Source: a virus
Strand: one strand, 5' to 3'
DNA length: 31,035 bases
IMG/VR virus record: IMGVR_UViG_3300021085_000130
Coordinates: 1 to 31,035 of that record
Shown in pieces: positions 9,101 through 17,259 of the stretch; position 1 is the stretch's first letter; every line of letters begins with the position of its first letter. The notes beneath the pieces are model-generated. The model worked only from the letters and a program-made list of their open reading frames with translations. It ran no database searches and was not told the DNA's origin. A program made the position numbers and the translations under genes.

Positions 9101-11278
9101 ATTGGTTCTAGTAGTATAAGTGTAAGTGTAGCGTTGAACACACCGCCTACTGCATCTTTTACTCAGCAATCTTCTAAATTTAATACAAATTTAGGTGTAG
9201 CTGGGACAACTTTATTTTCTGGTAGCATAACAGAATCAGAAGGAGATGTACCTTATAGTGCAAGTTTATCTGGAACAGATGCTGCATTATTTGAAATAGT
9301 TTATAATAATTCTGATTCTTCTTCTTTTGAAGTAAAAGCTATAAATGATCTACCAGCAGGTGATTATGATATTACAGCTAGTGTATTTGATTCTTTTGCT
9401 AAAGCACAACAAGTATCTAATACTGAAACAGATATTACAATTGCTGCAGCTCCAATTGGTACTTTAGGTACTAATGGTACATTCTATATTATAGAGTCAG
9501 CTGGTAATAGTAATAACATAAGAATCAATAGTGATGGTCGAACAGGTACACAAGCTGACTTATCAGTAAGTTACTCACCATCATATGGAAGTCCAACAGT
9601 ACAATCATTTACTTCTTCTAATGCTCAAATAGCAGTAGATAGTAGCGGTAATTTAACAACAGGATTTTTATTAAGTGGATCAGGAACAGCATCAGGTGAC
9701 ACTATTACTTCTGATATAACATATAGAGATCAATATGACAATGTAGGGTCTGGAAGTATATCAATTAACGTAACAACTAATAACGCACCTGATATAACAT
9801 TTAGTGACACAACAGCTAATCAAAATACCAACTTAGGTAGATCAGGAAGTACTTTAGTTACTTTAACGTTTAGTGACACTGAAAGTGATACGGTAGATTA
9901 CGATAATGTAACATTTACAGGACTTAATAGTCAATTAAATACATTTAGATCTGGTACTTCATGGATTGTACAAGCAAAAAATAACCTAAGTGCTTCTACT
10001 TATCCTATAACAGCATCAGTAACAGATACACATGCTTTCAGAACCAATACAGAAAACGATTCATTTACAGTAGCAGCAGCAGATATAGGTACTTTATCAA
10101 CTAATGGTACTTTCTATGTAATTGAATCAGCAGTAAGTGGAGCAGATGTAGTAACTAATTCAAATGGTAGAACAGGAACACAAGCAGATTTAGGAGTAAG
10201 TTACTCACCTAATTATGGAACAGCAGCAGTTCAATCATTTACTTCATCAAATGCTCAAGTAGCAATTACAAATGCTGGAGCAATTTCACTTAACCAACAT
10301 ATAAGCGGTTCTGGTACAGGATCAGGAGCATCAATAACATCTAATATTACTTTTAGAGATCAATATGATAATGTAGGATCTGGTAGTATAAGTATTAATG
10401 TAACAGAAAACGCAGCACCAACAGTAGTATCTTTTGCAGATATTACAGCTAATTTAACAGCTTCAGTAGCAATAGGTACTCACTTAGTAAGTATGAGTAT
10501 TGCAGATACTGAAAGTAATACACCATTTAGTGCAAGTGTTGAAGGTAGTGATTCAGATAAGTTTGATTTCTTCTATACAGCAGCAGATTCATCATCAGCA
10601 TTTATAAGAAATACTGCTCAATTAGCAGCAGGTACTTATAATTATAATGTAAAAGTTTCTGATAACTTTGGTAAGAGTACAACACATACTGGAAGAACAA
10701 TTGAAGTAGCAGCACAACCATACTTAGTTTATGCGTACGGATATGATGGAGGTTCACCAGCATCAGAAGCAGCAGCATATGGTACATTAGGTGATGTAGG
10801 AGGAGACGGAGTTGGCATTACTTCTGGTTCAGTAATAGCAATGTTTCAAAGTGGAGCATTAGGAACAACATTTAGTCCTTCTCATGTAGGAGGAGATAAT
10901 GAGCTACTTTATAGTTCATCACTTACAACATTATCTAATACATCTGGAACTGGTACAGGTTTAGCAAGTTTCGGATATTTAGACTTTAGTGGAGATGCTC
11001 AAATAGCATTATTCTTATTTCCATCTGCATCAGTAGTTGGTGATAAACCAGCTACAATGTATAATGGAGGAATACCTTACGGTAGTGGAACAGCAAAACA
11101 ATACTCTTTATATGCTAAAGATATTGCAATTGAAGGAGTAACAAGTGCAGGGATATATTATTTCGAATTAGAAAATGATCATTTAGGTCATACTAATTGG
11201 GGAATGATTTTTCAAACAGGACAAAATAATAATAATTCAAGACTATTTTTGATGCCTTCAACAGGGTCGGCACCATAA
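6149..11278 (+). CDS. Giant virion adhesin/tail fibre with cadherin/Ig-like tandem repeats
   Basis: A 1709-residue secreted-type structural protein without signal peptide or membrane segment, so it is expected in the virion rather than exported. Residues 1 to about 295 are Ser/Thr-rich with SxTQIEELGFIT and SIQ(S/T)EVDxLTAATSSY fibre modules. A poly-Gly hinge follows near 298-304. From about 330 there are repeated beta-sandwich units with cadherin-like signatures (APT..., DPEGQSLTF, DTDSDS, DNxAPTF). Residues 789-1422 form three repeats of 210-214 residues and a fourth partial one. The last 180 or so residues (YLVYAYGYDGGSP to the end) form a non-repeated, Gly/aromatic-rich globular tip, a candidate receptor-binding head. 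Asp-rich loops suggest calcium binding. It is the first of a run of fibre genes. Long tail fibre or head/tail decoration are both possible. Confidence 0.72.
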   Translation: MTTFSSELSGSLIFASGSEVQARIVPGSSSLAITGALHVSGADITFDGVSVLDRLSNLESGGVSDSASLGPLNRTTGSLNIFTASIQSEVDAIKITTGSLTSSVETLTSQVSSLITVTGSYLLTSSTYYSESAQISSSGYLTSASAAAAGFGSGTVPAGTVSGSTQIEELGFITASATASYVSGSNIDGLVDSASLALTASFISDTFISASAVRSGFGSGGSTPAGTVSSSTQIEELGFITSSVSDTTSLNIFTGSIQTEVDTLTAATSSYITSLPSGVVSSSSQLTSSYDTRYALSGSGGGGGGDVTYDGNRVVSQENLPSLFSSSFNPGTSGSVQDFLNAVFYPNSAPTITTGNQTVSEFTTSGSSIVTVAGTDPEGQSLTFGTSSAYTSDFVRVASTGEMTLNTLATGSMNTVDRGDGNDAHPIILRVVDAFGTAATKTIYLTVSLNSAPQFRETSVSGNVITSYSTSRNENASAAEVTKIYFTDTDSDSITITSQSDANNHFIFSKTGSYVRLLQNTSSLDYETTASYSLSLTASDEHSVAGVDDNSFTTLPVTITVTDNAAPTFNNQTLTGVTESVSSGTTAGTATASDPEGDTITFVSFTLAGLELDGGTVSLSTYGGTSKTDPTEDAFQMASNGVVTLKAGAYLNSDLINSYVYSSSVSDPFNTYNNATVTVPVADDQAPTISGNTTLYVIESATSGDGVKTNTDGYTGTNIRFTADQSVTWSISSSGWFSIDSSGYVTLASNISGSSYNGGTQLVGSVTASNSFGTPAQTNFTVNITDNVAPTITFTDTSANLNTNGARSGSTINTISFSDSEGDNVDLTSFVFTDPSGQLNTIQAGGTFIVQPINNLSSSNYGITASIDDIHSFATRTSKHDLNIAAAPIGSASNNGDYYIIESAVSGANIVINSNGRTGTKGDLDVTYSPQYNSAAVQSFTSSNSAITIDSVGGLTLNTNVSGSTTSSGDTISSTITYQDQFNNIGSSSISVSVALNTPPTASFTQQSSKFNTNLGVAGTTLFSGSITESEGDVPYSASLSGTDAALFEIVYNNSDSSSFEVKAINDLPAGDYDITASVFDSFAKAQQVSNTETDITIAAAPIGTLGTNGTFYIIESAGNSNNIRINSDGRTGTQADLSVSYSPSYGSPTVQSFTSSNAQIAVDSSGNLTTGFLLSGSGTASGDTITSDITYRDQYDNVGSGSISINVTTNNAPDITFSDTTANQNTNLGRSGSTLVTLTFSDTESDTVDYDNVTFTGLNSQLNTFRSGTSWIVQAKNNLSASTYPITASVTDTHAFRTNTENDSFTVAAADIGTLSTNGTFYVIESAVSGADVVTNSNGRTGTQADLGVSYSPNYGTAAVQSFTSSNAQVAITNAGAISLNQHISGSGTGSGASITSNITFRDQYDNVGSGSISINVTENAAPTVVSFADITANLTASVAIGTHLVSMSIADTESNTPFSASVEGSDSDKFDFFYTAADSSSAFIRNTAQLAAGTYNYNVKVSDNFGKSTTHTGRTIEVAAQPYLVYAYGYDGGSPASEAAAYGTLGDVGGDGVGITSGSVIAMFQSGALGTTFSPSHVGGDNELLYSSSLTTLSNTSGTGTGLASFGYLDFSGDAQIALFLFPSASVVGDKPATMYNGGIPYGSGTAKQYSLYAKDIAIEGVTSAGIYYFELENDHLGHTNWGMIFQTGQNNNNSRLFLMPSTGSAP
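8513..10720 (+). repeat. About 635-base tandem repeats (3.5 copies) in the adhesin gene
   Basis: Units begin at 8513, 9143, 9785 and 10415 (spacing 630, 642, 630). Each has a first half opening (A/P)P(T/D)..F and including (N)TN.G..G(S/T)T, and a second half with NG(T/D)(F/Y)Y(V/I)IESA, NGRTGT and QSFTSSN. The fourth copy holds only the first half before the tip domain. An additional diverged second-half relative (LYVIESATSG) lies earlier, near 8230. Repeats are diverged at the nucleotide level. Confidence 0.85.
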
Positions 11279-11290
11279 AATGATTAGGAC

Positions 11291-12103
11291 ATGGCAGTAA
11301 CTGCAACAGACATATATATTAGATCCGGTAATTCCGGAGCGTTTACCAAAATTGACTTTGTTCAAGGAGGGTGGATAACTGTCCCTTCTGCTTCAAACAT
11401 GATTGCTTTGGATCCTACCAGAGTAGCTGAAGGTCAAATTGTTTACGTAGAACATACAAACGCTCTATATAAAGGATCATTCTTTGAAGCATTCGTAACT
11501 CCAGGCTATTCAGGATTTAGTAACTCACAATCATTTGCACCATTTACTTGGCCAGGTGGAGGTGGAGGAGGATCTTCTACTTTAGCAGGACTGACAGATG
11601 TATCTTCATCGGTAGCAAGTGCATCTAATGGTCAAGTATTAGCATACGATTCAACAGCAGGAGTATGGAAACCTCAAAGTGTTTCTGGTACAGGAGACAT
11701 ATCAGCAGTATTTGCTGGTGATGGTTTATCAGGAGGAGGTTCAGCAGGATCGGTAGTAATAGATGTAGATGCAGGTAACGGTATAGTACTTAACACAGAA
11801 GGTGTTAGTTTAGATACTGGTTCATCTCACTTTACAACAGCAGTTGATTCTAGAATAGTAACTCCTGCAACATTCAATTCATTCACATCTTCAATAGTAA
11901 CATTTACAGCATCTATACAGTCACAGGTTGATAGCTTAACAGCAGCAACTTCATCGTATGCAGATGCTAATAATAACGTCTTTTCTGGTGACGTAACTAT
12001 TGGAGGAACACTTACTTTACTAACTCAATCTTCTGAACCTACTTACGTAAGTGGAGGATTATACTTAGATTCAAATTATAATCTATTTATAGGGGGCAGT
12101 TAA
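11291..12103 (+). CDS. Fibre-associated structural protein (baseplate/fibre adaptor type)
   Basis: A 270-residue protein of two parts. The N-terminal 88 or so residues are globular (DIYIRSG, GGWITVPSAS, LDPTRVAEGQIVYVEHTNALYKG), a pattern of small phage domains that attach to the baseplate or another fibre. A poly-Gly hinge (WPGGGGGG) follows. The rest is fibre-like: LAGLTDVSSSV, FAGDGLSGGG, ASIQSQVDSLTAATSSY and a C-terminal VTIGGTLTLLTQ...YLDSNYNLFIGGS. The SIQxxVDxLTAATSSY segment is shared with the adhesin upstream, and the AGDGLSGGG style with the fibres downstream. It starts 12 bases after the adhesin stop with no separate promoter visible, so it is probably co-expressed. It could be a short fibre or a connector between the adhesin and the baseplate. 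Confidence 0.6.
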   Translation: MAVTATDIYIRSGNSGAFTKIDFVQGGWITVPSASNMIALDPTRVAEGQIVYVEHTNALYKGSFFEAFVTPGYSGFSNSQSFAPFTWPGGGGGGSSTLAGLTDVSSSVASASNGQVLAYDSTAGVWKPQSVSGTGDISAVFAGDGLSGGGSAGSVVIDVDAGNGIVLNTEGVSLDTGSSHFTTAVDSRIVTPATFNSFTSSIVTFTASIQSQVDSLTAATSSYADANNNVFSGDVTIGGTLTLLTQSSEPTYVSGGLYLDSNYNLFIGGS

Positions 12104-12120
12104 CAGTATACCATGATATT

Positions 12121-12130
12121 TATTTATAAC
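12121..12130 (+). promoter_or_regulatory. Candidate late promoter element (TATTTATAAC)
   Basis: A nine-of-ten match to the recurring element in the 55-base gap between two fibre genes, 28 bases before the ATG of the 1115-residue fibre. The leader after it (ACTAACGACAACTAAAAACATC...) is A-rich and has no Shine-Dalgarno. Confidence 0.45.
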
Positions 12131-12158
12131 TAACGACAACTAAAAACATCAATAAGAA

Positions 12159-15100
12159 ATGGCAACTTGGAAAAAAATTGTAGTCTCGGGTAGTAATATA
12201 TCTCAACTAGCCAACGACTCAAATTATTTAGCATCATCCGGCCAGGGTATTTTATCTAGCTCAGCTCAGATAGCAACCGATATATCCGGATCAATAACAG
12301 CAACATCAGCATCATTAGCAACCAGTATAACAACTGAAGCAAACAATGTAGATGTCGTTCAATCACATGTTGGGAATATTCATTCCTTTACAGCATCAAT
12401 AGACGGCGAAGTAACATCATTAATGGCCTTTACTGCATCAGCAGCAAGAGGTTCAGCAATTAGTGGTTCGTCAACAGCATTAAGTGCTTCATTAGCTACC
12501 CGTATTACTACGGAAGAGAATAATGTAGACGTAGCACAAGCACATATAGGTAACATACATTCCTTCACAGCATCTGCAGATAGTGAAATTTCTGCACTTA
12601 TGGCATTTACTGCCTCTGCTGCTAGAAATGTAGCAATTAGTGGATCATCTACAGCATTAAGTGCATCGTTAGCAACAAGAGTTACAGACCAAGAAACATT
12701 TTCAAGTAGTTTAGATGCAACATTTGCAACTGAAGCTGAATTATTAACAGTTTCACAAAGTTTAAGTGCTTCGATAGCACCAGACATTACTACTAATAAA
12801 AACAATATTACATCGTTAGATGGTGAAGTAACGTCTTTAATGGCATTCACAGGATCAGCTGCAAGAAATGTAGCGATTAGTGGATCATTTACTTCAACAA
12901 GTGCCTCTTTAGCAGCAGCAATTGCTAATATAAGTACTGACTTTGATGATATTACAAACAAACCAACACTACTATCTAGTTCAGCTCAAATAGCAACAGA
13001 CATTAGTGGATCAGTTACATCTACGTCAGCGTCGTTAGCAGGTAGTATAACTACTAATACTAACAATCTATCAGTACAGACAGCTCACGTTGGTAATATA
13101 CATGCATTTACAGCGTCAGCAGATGGAGAGATATCAGCTCTTATGGCAGCTACAGCATCAAGAGATGCTCATATAGGTAATATTCATGCCTTTACTGCTT
13201 CAGCTGATAGTGAGATATCGTCATTAATGGCATTTACTGCTAGTGCAGCCAGAGATACTGCAATTAGTGGAGCAATAACATCTACAAGTGCATCGTTAGC
13301 AACAAGTATAACAGCCAATGCAGTAGATATAGATGATTTAGAAACGTTTAGTTCATCAGTTAATTCAGCATTTACTTTAAGTGGTGCCGATGTAACAGTA
13401 AAAGGTGACTTCACTGTATCAGGAACAACAACAACAGTTGATTCTACAACAGTAGACATTTCAGATAATATAATTCAATTAAATGGTACTGGAGCAACTA
13501 AGGGTGGTTTAGCAGTTAATGATGTTACTGCACCAGATACAAACTCTGGATCATTACTATGGGATGGTACTAATGACTATTGGGTAGCAGGTCCAACAGG
13601 ATCAGAGGTACAGATAGCATTAAGAGAAGGACATGGTATACTTTCTAGTTCAGCTCAAATAGCATCAGAGATTTCAGGATCTATAACAGCAACAAGTGCT
13701 TCATTAGCATCTGACATTACATCTGGTAATGCAGCAGGTACAGTTAATGCAGCAGCAATTGTAGCAATTAATACATTTACAGGATCTGCAGATGGAGAGA
13801 TAACAGCATTAATGGCTGCTACGGCTTCTAGAGATTCTCATATTGGAAACATACATGCTTACACAGCATCAAGTGATGCAGAGATAACAGCCTTAATGGC
13901 GTTCACAGGATCATCTGCTAGAAACACAGCAATTAGTGGAGCATTTACATCAACATCAGCATCGTTAGCAAGTGATATTGCTGGCATGAGTGTTGACTTT
14001 AATATAGCAGGTACAACAGGTACCGATGTTGTAACAGTAGGAACAGATACATTAACATTTGCAAATGGTGGTGGTATAACATCAGCAGTAACAAACAACA
14101 CAGTAACATTAGATGTTGTAGATGCAGTAATTAGTGGATCGTTTACATCAACTAGTGCTAGTATAGCAACAGACGTTGCAGCATTAACTGCATTTAGTTC
14201 TTCTATTGAAAGTACAATATATAGCTACACTGGTTCATTTGCAGGTGATGGTTCATCATTAACTAATATTACAGTAGATCAAAATGCAACAGTAACATCA
14301 TCGTTTACTAGTGTAACTACAGCTTCTATTACTCACAACTTTAATAGTGATAATATTTTAGTTACAGTATATGAAGATGATTATCAAATTGTACCTTCTG
14401 CAATATTTACTAAAACGGCAGATGTAGTAGAGATTCACTTTGGATCAGCAACCACTGGTAGAGCAGTTGTAGCAAGAGGTGGTCATATTGTATCAGGATC
14501 TATACCATTTAGTAATTTAACAGCATTACCAGCGTTAGTTAGTGCATCAGCACAGATAGCAACAGACATTAGTGGAGCTTTATCTAACACAGCTATAGCA
14601 GCATTAGGAGCAGGCATTATATCATCATCAGCTCAAATAGATTCAGATTTATTTGACATTGATGGATTAGTATCTAGTTCAGCTCAAGTAGTTGCTAACC
14701 TAGCAGGATCAGATGTAGTATCTGGATCAGCTCAAATAGCAGCAGACATTAGTGGATCAATAACAGCTACGTCAGCATCATTAGCTAGTAGCATAACATC
14801 CAACACTAATACTACTACAGCATTAGATGGTGAAGTAACCAACTTAATGGCAGCTACAGCATCAAGAGATGCTCACATAGGTAACATACATGCATTTACT
14901 GCATCAATTGATAGTGAGGTAACATCATTAATGGCATTTACAGCGTCAGCTGCTAGAAACGTTGCTATTAGTGGATCATCTACAGCATTAAGTGCATCAA
15001 TTGCATCAGATATTGCAGGTATAAGCACTACGTTTATTGTTTCAGATGGTAGTACTACACAGGATATTGATAGTGGTAACACTTTAACATTCTCAGGTAC

Positions 15101-15506
15101 AGCTAATGAAACTACAGTTGCAGTAAGTGCAACAGATACAGTTACTATTGGATTACCAGATGATGTAACAATTGGTGGAGCTTTAACAGTAACAGGTGAC
15201 TTAACTGTAACAGGTAATACGATAGAGCAACAAGTAACTAACTTGAATGTAGAAGATCAATTTATACTTCTTAACTCAGGTAGTGCAGCACAAGATGCCG
15301 GATTTGTTGTAAATGGTCAAGGAGCAGCATTAGGATGGGATGAATCAGAAAATAGATTCGCTTTAGACTTTGCAGGAGCAACTTGGAACCAAACATCAAT
15401 TACATCAGATGCATACATTGCAGCAGTAGTAACATCGGAAGATGCTAATTATGCTAAAAATGGAAACATTAGAATAGACGGAGAAGATATTTACATATAC
15501 TCATAA
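12159..15506 (+). CDS. Long tail fibre, heptad-repeat rich
   Basis: A 1115-residue protein dominated by Ser, Ala, Thr and Ile. It begins MATWKKIVVSGSN, an N-terminal tag shared with the fibre at 15801 and probably a docking segment. Most of it is built of recurring phrases: SSSAQIATDISGS, SASLA, and the unit HIGNIHAFTASxDxEIxxLMA(F/A)TAS. The latter has seven-residue periodicity, consistent with a trimeric coiled shaft. Around residues 412-488 is a module ending WDGTNDYWVAGPTGSE that recurs in the S74 fibre. Around 685-785 is a beta domain (ITHNFNSDNILVTVYEDDYQIVP) of the type found in phage fibres. The C-terminus (IEQQVTNLNVEDQFILLNSG...LGWDESENRFALDF) is a further diverged copy of the WDGTNDYW module. 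No chaperone domain is present. Confidence 0.75.
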   Translation: MATWKKIVVSGSNISQLANDSNYLASSGQGILSSSAQIATDISGSITATSASLATSITTEANNVDVVQSHVGNIHSFTASIDGEVTSLMAFTASAARGSAISGSSTALSASLATRITTEENNVDVAQAHIGNIHSFTASADSEISALMAFTASAARNVAISGSSTALSASLATRVTDQETFSSSLDATFATEAELLTVSQSLSASIAPDITTNKNNITSLDGEVTSLMAFTGSAARNVAISGSFTSTSASLAAAIANISTDFDDITNKPTLLSSSAQIATDISGSVTSTSASLAGSITTNTNNLSVQTAHVGNIHAFTASADGEISALMAATASRDAHIGNIHAFTASADSEISSLMAFTASAARDTAISGAITSTSASLATSITANAVDIDDLETFSSSVNSAFTLSGADVTVKGDFTVSGTTTTVDSTTVDISDNIIQLNGTGATKGGLAVNDVTAPDTNSGSLLWDGTNDYWVAGPTGSEVQIALREGHGILSSSAQIASEISGSITATSASLASDITSGNAAGTVNAAAIVAINTFTGSADGEITALMAATASRDSHIGNIHAYTASSDAEITALMAFTGSSARNTAISGAFTSTSASLASDIAGMSVDFNIAGTTGTDVVTVGTDTLTFANGGGITSAVTNNTVTLDVVDAVISGSFTSTSASIATDVAALTAFSSSIESTIYSYTGSFAGDGSSLTNITVDQNATVTSSFTSVTTASITHNFNSDNILVTVYEDDYQIVPSAIFTKTADVVEIHFGSATTGRAVVARGGHIVSGSIPFSNLTALPALVSASAQIATDISGALSNTAIAALGAGIISSSAQIDSDLFDIDGLVSSSAQVVANLAGSDVVSGSAQIAADISGSITATSASLASSITSNTNTTTALDGEVTNLMAATASRDAHIGNIHAFTASIDSEVTSLMAFTASAARNVAISGSSTALSASIASDIAGISTTFIVSDGSTTQDIDSGNTLTFSGTANETTVAVSATDTVTIGLPDDVTIGGALTVTGDLTVTGNTIEQQVTNLNVEDQFILLNSGSAAQDAGFVVNGQGAALGWDESENRFALDFAGATWNQTSITSDAYIAAVVTSEDANYAKNGNIRIDGEDIYIYS
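12367..15005 (+). repeat. Repeated 28-residue heptad units in the fibre
   Basis: Coding repeats of HxGNIH(S/A)FTAS.D.EI..LMA(F/A)TAS(A/R) appear around 12367, 12541, 13090, 13170, 13840 and 14875, with partial copies near 12820 and 13780. One full unit is 28 residues, i.e. four heptads, with Ile/Leu at a and d positions in alternate heptads. Copies differ at many synonymous sites, so the repeat is old or maintained at protein level. Confidence 0.75.
13392..13622 (+). repeat. Fibre module, copy 1 of a 77-residue cassette
   Basis: Encodes VTVKGDFTVSG...DNIIQLNGT, then KGGLAVNDV and LLWDGTNDYWVAGPTGSE. A paralogous copy occupies 18804-19031 in the S74 fibre gene. The two share long nearly identical stretches at the DNA level around GACTATTGGGTAGCAGG. 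This points to duplication or recombination between fibre genes. Confidence 0.85.
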
Positions 15507-15512
15507 TAAGAA

Positions 15513-15716
15513 ATGTTTAAAAGGTTATTAATGGCAATAAAAGGTAAAAGAAACATAGGAAGAGGAGCAAAACAATCAGCCTCCTCTTCTATATTCTTAA
15601 AATCAGAAGCTCTATTTATAGGGCAAAAGCTTCAACAAGCAAATTACAAAGGAGAAGAATTTGAGATTTATCAAAAGATAATGCTTAAGTTAAAACAGTT
15701 GATAGATAAGGGATAA
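15513..15716 (+). CDS. Small basic protein, unknown
   Basis: A 67-residue, Lys/Arg-rich protein (MFKRLLMAIKGKRNIGRGAK) with a helical C-terminal half (ALFIGQKLQQANYKGEEFEIYQKIMLKLKQ, described here as two segments around a YKGEEF turn). It starts six bases after the fibre stop and ends just before a promoter-like element, so it is probably translated from the fibre transcript. No known family recognised. A fibre-assembly chaperone would fit the position but nothing in the sequence proves it. Codon use matches neighbours, and the reading frame is clean, so I treat it as a real gene. Confidence 0.6.
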   Translation: MFKRLLMAIKGKRNIGRGAKQSASSSIFLKSEALFIGQKLQQANYKGEEFEIYQKIMLKLKQLIDKG

Positions 15717-15723
15717 GTTCCTA

Positions 15724-15733
15724 TATTTATAAT
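15724..15733 (+). promoter_or_regulatory. Candidate late promoter element (TATTTATAAT)
   Basis: An exact copy of the recurring element in the 84-base gap before the 484-residue fibre, 67 bases from its ATG. The spacing to the start is longer than at 3345 or 18361, leaving room for a structured leader. Confidence 0.52.
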
Positions 15734-15748
15734 AAAGCTAATTATCGG

Positions 15749-15760
15749 CCTCGTAAGAGG
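15749..15760 (+). promoter_or_regulatory. Small GNRA-loop hairpin in the fibre leader
   Basis: CCTC and GAGG pair around a GTAA loop (GNRA class), in a leader that is GC-rich for this genome (TCGGCCTCGTAAGAGG). There is no T-run after it, so it is not a terminator. It may stabilise or shape the 5' leader. The stem is only four base pairs, so the call is weak. Confidence 0.25.
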
Positions 15761-15800
15761 AAGTGGGCTCTTAGAGTAACCAACCGTAAATAGAAGTAAC

Positions 15801-17255
15801 ATGCCAAATTGGAAGAAACTAATAGTTAGTGGTTCAGACGCTAGCTTATCTACATTAACGATTACAAATAGTGGATCAACAGACGATTCATTATTACTTA
15901 CAGCTACAGAAGATTCTTCAACAGCAGCACCAGTAGCTACATTCAAAAGAAATTCAAGTTCACCAGGAGATGCAGATTACCTTGGACAATTAAAGTTCAA
16001 AGGAGAGAATGATGCTGACCAAGAAGTAGTATATGCTAAGATAACAGCAAAGATACAAGATGCTTCAGATGGTTCAGAAGATGGACTTATAGAATTTGCA
16101 AATAAAAAAGCAGGTTCAAACAATATAACGGCTAGATTAAGGTCGGACAAATTACAATTAATCAATGGTACAGAGTTAGAAGTAGATGGTCAAGTATCAG
16201 CATCTTCATTTATAGGAGACGGTTCTGGTTTAACAGGTTTAGTATCTGGTACTACTAATTATGTTCCAATATATGATTCTTCTGGAATAACTGAAAGTCT
16301 TATTTCACAATCGACATATGGAGAAGAGAATGATACGCAAGTTGTCATTGCTGCACAAAGAACATTCATAAACTCTCAAGTAGTTACAACTACTTATTCA
16401 TCCCCAAGTGGAACTGCATTAAGATTAGGTGGTATTGGGAATACAAATGAAATTAGAATTGAAGGTGCAGATATTGAATCAGCAACTGATGCAGCTAAGA
16501 AAATTTTAACTGTTGGCCAAGATGGACAAATACATACTGCTGATGGAAATGAAAGTATATCAGGGTCTTTCTCTGGATCTTTTATAGGAGATGGTTCTGG
16601 TTTAACAGGTTTAGTCACAACTATACAAAGTTCATCAACAGCAGCTGATTCATTCACTTCAGCAACCACACATTCAGTAAGTCATAACTTAGGTACTTTA
16701 TCCCCTTTTGTTCAAGTATATGATGATAACAACGAATTGTTTATACCAACAAAAGTAAAAGTAGTAAATAGTGACACGGTTACTATATTTATGGATCCTG
16801 CAACATCAGGTAAAGTTACTATAGCAGATGCCGGTCATATAATTTCCGGTTCTGGAGATTATAGTTTACTAATTAACACTCCATCAGGTATAGTATCTGG
16901 AGCTGCACAAACTGTTGCTCATTTACCAACTAATACAGTATCAGGTTCAGCTCAAGTAGTATCACTTTTAAGTGGACAAAATTTAACTTTAGGAGAAGTT
17001 TCAGCATCTAAAATACACACAACAGTTGTAAGTTCATCTATTGCATTTTCTTCAGGTTCAAATATTTTTGGAGATGAATTAACCGATGTTCATCAAATAA
17101 CCGGCAGTTTAAACGTAACTGGTTCAGCTAATTTAGTAGCTTCACAATCAGTAAATACAAGAGATGACTCATCTTTAGGTATGTGGGCAGGATCACAAGC
17201 ACAATATGATGCTTTGGGATCATATAATTCGAACACAATTTATTTCGTAACATAA
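15801..17255 (+). CDS. Tail fibre protein with GDGSGLTGL repeats
   Basis: A 484-residue protein starting MPNWKKLIVSGSDAS, the same N-terminal tag as the 1115-residue fibre (W-K-K-hydrophobic-hydrophobic-VSGS). Next comes a beta domain typical of fibres that display metadata-like repeats (ATFKRNSSSPGDADYLGQLKF ending in VDGQVSASSF). Two identical FIGDGSGLTGLV turns occur near residues 137-148 and 261-272. Between and after them are beta domains, including HSVSHNLGTLSPFVQVYDDN followed by HIISGSG, related to the ITHNFNSDNILVTVYEDD domain of the fibre at 12159. Then VSGAAQTVAHLPTNTVSGSAQ, shared with the S74 fibre, and a C-terminal SLGMWAGSQAQYDALGSYNSN, a segment like phage head/tail-fibre 'WxGTQAEYDAL' ends. 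No chaperone domain. Confidence 0.72.
   Translation: MPNWKKLIVSGSDASLSTLTITNSGSTDDSLLLTATEDSSTAAPVATFKRNSSSPGDADYLGQLKFKGENDADQEVVYAKITAKIQDASDGSEDGLIEFANKKAGSNNITARLRSDKLQLINGTELEVDGQVSASSFIGDGSGLTGLVSGTTNYVPIYDSSGITESLISQSTYGEENDTQVVIAAQRTFINSQVVTTTYSSPSGTALRLGGIGNTNEIRIEGADIESATDAAKKILTVGQDGQIHTADGNESISGSFSGSFIGDGSGLTGLVTTIQSSSTAADSFTSATTHSVSHNLGTLSPFVQVYDDNNELFIPTKVKVVNSDTVTIFMDPATSGKVTIADAGHIISGSGDYSLLINTPSGIVSGAAQTVAHLPTNTVSGSAQVVSLLSGQNLTLGEVSASKIHTTVVSSSIAFSSGSNIFGDELTDVHQITGSLNVTGSANLVASQSVNTRDDSSLGMWAGSQAQYDALGSYNSNTIYFVT
16209..16615 (+). repeat. 35-base direct repeat in the fibre gene
   Basis: The words at 16209-16243 and 16581-16615 are identical at 34 of 35 positions (one C/T difference at a third codon position) and encode FIGDGSGLTGLV. 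The near absence of synonymous differences, unlike the heptad repeats of the previous fibre, suggests a recent duplication or gene conversion. Confidence 0.88.
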
Positions 17256-17259
17256 TAGT

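Noticed and set aside
12300-15000. Regularly spaced repeats that could look like a CRISPR array
   Set aside because: Repeats are in frame, protein-conserved, diverged at synonymous sites and not separated by unique spacers of constant length.
12380-15082. Reverse-strand ORFs in the fibre region
   Set aside because: Composition (Val/Ala/Asn/Asp) is the complement of repeated Ser/Ala/Thr codons; they repeat wherever the fibre repeats, so they are shadows.
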